Shown: positions 5,536-8,000 of the stretch, piece after piece
How the letters are laid out: every line of letters begins with the position of its first letter
How positions within the stretch are numbered: position 1 is the stretch's first letter
From: an uncultured Methylophilaceae bacterium
GTDB lineage: Bacteria; Pseudomonadota; Gammaproteobacteria; Burkholderiales; Methylophilaceae
Direction: 5' to 3'
Length of the DNA stretch: 8,000 nucleotides
Assembly: GCA_938084195.1 (NCBI GenBank)
Contig: CALKDJ010000038.1
Span: 1-8,000 of the forward strand
Notes under the pieces: model-generated
What the model was told of the DNA's origin: nothing
The model's input: only the letters and a program-made list of their open reading frames with translations
Databases searched by the model: none
Made by a program: the position numbers and the translations under genes

Positions 5536-7996
5536 TCTTTTTTGATTTTTTAGCTTTCTTTTCTGCTTCCTTCTTTTTGATATCCTCTTCCGCTTTTTTA
5601 GTTAGCATTTTTAATGCTTTGTCTATAGATATGGAATCTAGGTCCGTATCTTTCGATAGATTTACTTTAGTCGAGTTCATTTGCATGTAAAATCCAAATC
5701 GGCTTTTATAAATTTCAATAGAGCTGTTAGTTTCGGGGTCAACTCCTACTTTTTTTAGTGGTTTCAGTAACTCAACAGCATATTCATGGGATATTTCAAA
5801 AATATTTTCTGTTTTAGGGATGGATTTAAATTTCCCATTATGATTTAAATAAGGTCCAAAGCGCCCAATATTGGCAATGATTGGTTTATTTGTCTCAGGA
5901 TGTTCTCCTAAATCTCTTGGTAAAGAAATAAGTTTTTTTGCTATTGATTCATCTAAATCAGCTAAAGCTATCTCAGGTGGGATGGTAGTTCTTTTTGGTT
6001 TTATTTTACTTCCTTCTTCTGGCATCCCCAGCTGAAGATATGGCCCATATGGTCCTACAAGAAGGTATATTGCTTCTTTGGATGATTCATCATGCGTAAT
6101 AATTTTAGGTTCTTGCGGAAGATCACCATTTGAACTTTTCGTAAAATCACAATCAGGATATCCTGAGCAAGCAACAAAGTTTCCTCTTTTACCTAATTTT
6201 GAAAGAAGTGGTTTACCGCATTTTGGACAATCTTCTCCAATCTCTTTTTGCGTAATCTTGGTTCTATCAAGATCACTTTTCTCTTTTACTTCTTTTATGA
6301 ATTGATCCCAAAAACTTCGAATAACTTTTAGCCAATCCTTTTTATCGGCTGCAATATCATCGAGCTGGGTTTCCAGATTAGCAGTGAAATCATAATCAAC
6401 ATAATTCGTAAAATGTTCAGTAAGGAAGTTATTAACCACTTTACCAACATCAGTTGGAGTAAATCTTTTCTTATCAAGTAAAACATATTCCCTATCTTGA
6501 AGTGTAGATATAATACTGGCATAAGTAGAGGGCCTTCCGATACCATATTCCTCTAGGGTTTTGACTAAACTTGCTTCTGTGAATCGCGGCGGCGGTTCTG
6601 TAAAATGTTGTATACCCATAATTTTATCTACCAATAATGTTTCACCTACTTCTAAATCAGGAAATATTGAAGTTTCAGTATCATCCTTTTGTGACTCATC
6701 TTGCTCTTCTAAGTAGACTGACATAAATCCTGCAAACTTAAGGGTTTGACCAGTTGCTCTAAACACACTCTCTCCTTGCCCCACCTCTAGATCAATACTG
6801 ACAGCATCAAAGATCGCTGGAGACATCTGACAAGCAAGTGTTCTTTTCCATATAATTTCATATAATTTAAATTGTTGTTCTGAGAGGTATGGTTTTAGAC
6901 TTTGCGGTGTTCTTTCAATATTTGTTGGTCTTATAGCTTCATGAGCCTCTTGAGCATTTTTTGCTTTTGTTTTGTATCCAATAGCTTTTTGAGGAAAAAA
7001 TTCTTTAGCATAATTTGTTTCTAGATATTTTCTTATTTGGGATGTGGATTCGTTTGATAAGCTCATAGAATCAGTCCGCATATAAGTTATGAGCCCTACC
7101 GTACCCTCGCTAATATTAATGCCTTCATATAATTGCTGCGCTGTCATCATAGTCCCTCTGGTAGTAAACCCCAGTTTACGAACAGCTTGTTGTTGTAGGG
7201 TAGATGTTGTAAAAGGTGCAGCAGGATTCCTAGTTCTTTGTTTTTTATCGACTCGAGAGACGCTTACTTTACCTGAACTTTTAAGTAATAATTCTCCAAC
7301 AATTTTTTTCTCTTGAGCAGCAGAGGTTATAGTAAATTGTTCCAGCTTTTCATTATTGAGTATGCTTAGTTTTGAGGGTATCTTTGCTTTATCTTTTGTC
7401 GCATCAAGATGAATACTCCAATACTCTTTACTCTCAAAGGCATCGATTTCCCCTTCTCTCTCAACGATAAGTCTTAATGCAGGACTTTGGACTCTTCCAG
7501 CAGATAGGCCGTAACGAATTTTAGACCATAATAATGGGGAAAGGTTAAAACCAATCAAGTAATCAAGTGCTTGCCTGGCCTGCTGAGCTTGCACGAGTGC
7601 TTGCGCAATTTCTCTTGGACTTGATAACGCATCAATTATTGCAGACTTCGTTATCTCACCAAAAATTATACGACTTATTTTTTTCCCTTTAATGATTTTT
7701 TTGGCATTGAGCACTTCAAGAATATGCCATGCGATGGCTTCTCCCTCTCTATCAGGATCGGTTGCTAATAATATTTCATCGGAATTTTTTGCTGCTTTTG
7801 AAATAGCATCGATATACTTCTTACTTCTCGATCCAATTTCATATTTCATCGCAAAGTCCGAAGTATCAACGCCTTGAGATTTTGGAAGGAGATTTCTTAT
7901 ATGACCATATGATGCAAGAACATGGTATTCCTTACCTAAGTAATTACCAATAGTTTTTGCTTTTGAAGGAGATTCAACAATTAATAGTTTAGCCAT
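5519..7996 (-). CDS. topA: DNA topoisomerase I (type IA)
   Basis: Relaxes negative supercoils by cutting one strand through a 5'-phosphotyrosine and passing the other strand, opposing gyrase. The 825 residues are complete. The Toprim domain begins at once (LLIVESPSKAKTIGNYLG, E8) and carries the Mg-binding D80, D82 and E84 in ATDPDREGEAIAWH. The active-site tyrosine is Y305 in GLITYMRTDS, with R307 beside it. One tetracysteine zinc motif is visible: C590, C593, C610 and C616. It is followed by three C-terminal topoisomerase repeats centred on GPYGPYLQLG (648-657), GRFGPYLNHNG (711-721) and SRFGFYMQM (765-773), then a lysine-rich tail (about 800-825). E. coli TopA (865 residues) has more cysteine motifs; this one-finger-plus-repeats layout with a basic tail is seen in other lineages. 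The start ATG is at the window edge, so its promoter and ribosome binding site are not visible. The 3' end overlaps the endopeptidase gene. Confidence 0.97.
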   Translation of the reverse strand: MAKLLIVESPSKAKTIGNYLGKEYHVLASYGHIRNLLPKSQGVDTSDFAMKYEIGSRSKKYIDAISKAAKNSDEILLATDPDREGEAIAWHILEVLNAKKIIKGKKISRIIFGEITKSAIIDALSSPREIAQALVQAQQARQALDYLIGFNLSPLLWSKIRYGLSAGRVQSPALRLIVEREGEIDAFESKEYWSIHLDATKDKAKIPSKLSILNNEKLEQFTITSAAQEKKIVGELLLKSSGKVSVSRVDKKQRTRNPAAPFTTSTLQQQAVRKLGFTTRGTMMTAQQLYEGINISEGTVGLITYMRTDSMSLSNESTSQIRKYLETNYAKEFFPQKAIGYKTKAKNAQEAHEAIRPTNIERTPQSLKPYLSEQQFKLYEIIWKRTLACQMSPAIFDAVSIDLEVGQGESVFRATGQTLKFAGFMSVYLEEQDESQKDDTETSIFPDLEVGETLLVDKIMGIQHFTEPPPRFTEASLVKTLEEYGIGRPSTYASIISTLQDREYVLLDKKRFTPTDVGKVVNNFLTEHFTNYVDYDFTANLETQLDDIAADKKDWLKVIRSFWDQFIKEVKEKSDLDRTKITQKEIGEDCPKCGKPLLSKLGKRGNFVACSGYPDCDFTKSSNGDLPQEPKIITHDESSKEAIYLLVGPYGPYLQLGMPEEGSKIKPKRTTIPPEIALADLDESIAKKLISLPRDLGEHPETNKPIIANIGRFGPYLNHNGKFKSIPKTENIFEISHEYAVELLKPLKKVGVDPETNSSIEIYKSRFGFYMQMNSTKVNLSKDTDLDSISIDKALKMLTKKAEEDIKKKEAEKKAKKSKKTKKVA

Positions 7997-8000
7997 TTAA

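Noticed and set aside
5463..5690. 75-codon plus-strand frame rich in Phe and Ser across the endopeptidase/topA junction
   Set aside because: The Phe-rich run is the reverse of the TopA lysine codons; it looks like a membrane segment only because AAA/AAG reads as TTT/CTT.
6328..6546. Second minus-strand frame of 72 codons within topA
   Set aside because: It is a frame-shifted shadow of the TopA LEEYGIGRPSTYASI region; the main frame runs through without interruption.
7089..7877. Short plus-strand frames opposite the topA catalytic region
   Set aside because: They are antisense to conserved Toprim and active-site segments and lack start signals or recognisable motifs.
1..8000. A novel accessory or defence system
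   Set aside because: Every kilobase is accounted for by well-known core genes with intact motifs; there are no unknown genes, repeats arrays, integrases, tRNA sites or composition shifts.

Overview
This is a compact, AT-rich (about one third G+C by eye) stretch of bacterial housekeeping genes. Gene order and protein sequences point to a streamlined betaproteobacterium. The LptF N-terminal region resembles betaproteobacterial LptF, and lptF-lptG run divergently from pepA-holC, a common proteobacterial arrangement. Very low G+C, tiny spacers and overlapping gene ends recall the Methylophilales OM43 / Ca. Methylopumilus type of planktonic methylotroph. That lineage assignment is inference; no methylotrophy gene lies in the window.

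Layout, left to right. Positions 1-117 (+) hold the last 38 codons of a membrane protein, probably RDD family. Its end overlaps the end of lptG (95-1162, -). lptG follows lptF (1159-2277, -) with an ATGA overlap; together they encode the permease pair of the LPS export ABC transporter. A 35-bp spacer separates lptF from the divergent pepA (2313-3782, +), a leucyl aminopeptidase. holC (3794-4210, +), the DNA polymerase III chi subunit, follows with a TTG start. holC converges with and overlaps a stand-alone gcvH (4200-4574, -). An 82-bp divergent spacer (4575-4656) holds good candidate promoters for gcvH and for a periplasmic PBP7-type DD-endopeptidase gene (4657-5535, +, GTG start). That gene converges with and overlaps topA (5519-7996, -), DNA topoisomerase I, whose start lies four bases from the window edge.

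The genes cover separate core tasks: outer-membrane LPS assembly, peptidoglycan remodelling, peptide turnover, replication clamp loading and SSB contact, one-carbon/glycine metabolism, and supercoil relaxation. No operon links them beyond lptFG and pepA-holC. I see no mobile element, CRISPR array, RNA gene, phage gene or defence system, and no novel system. No stretch over 300 bases lacks a gene. The points worth a second look are structural: three convergent 3' overlaps with no room for ordinary terminators, two interlocked divergent promoters, non-ATG starts, and gcvH without gcvT or gcvP beside it.
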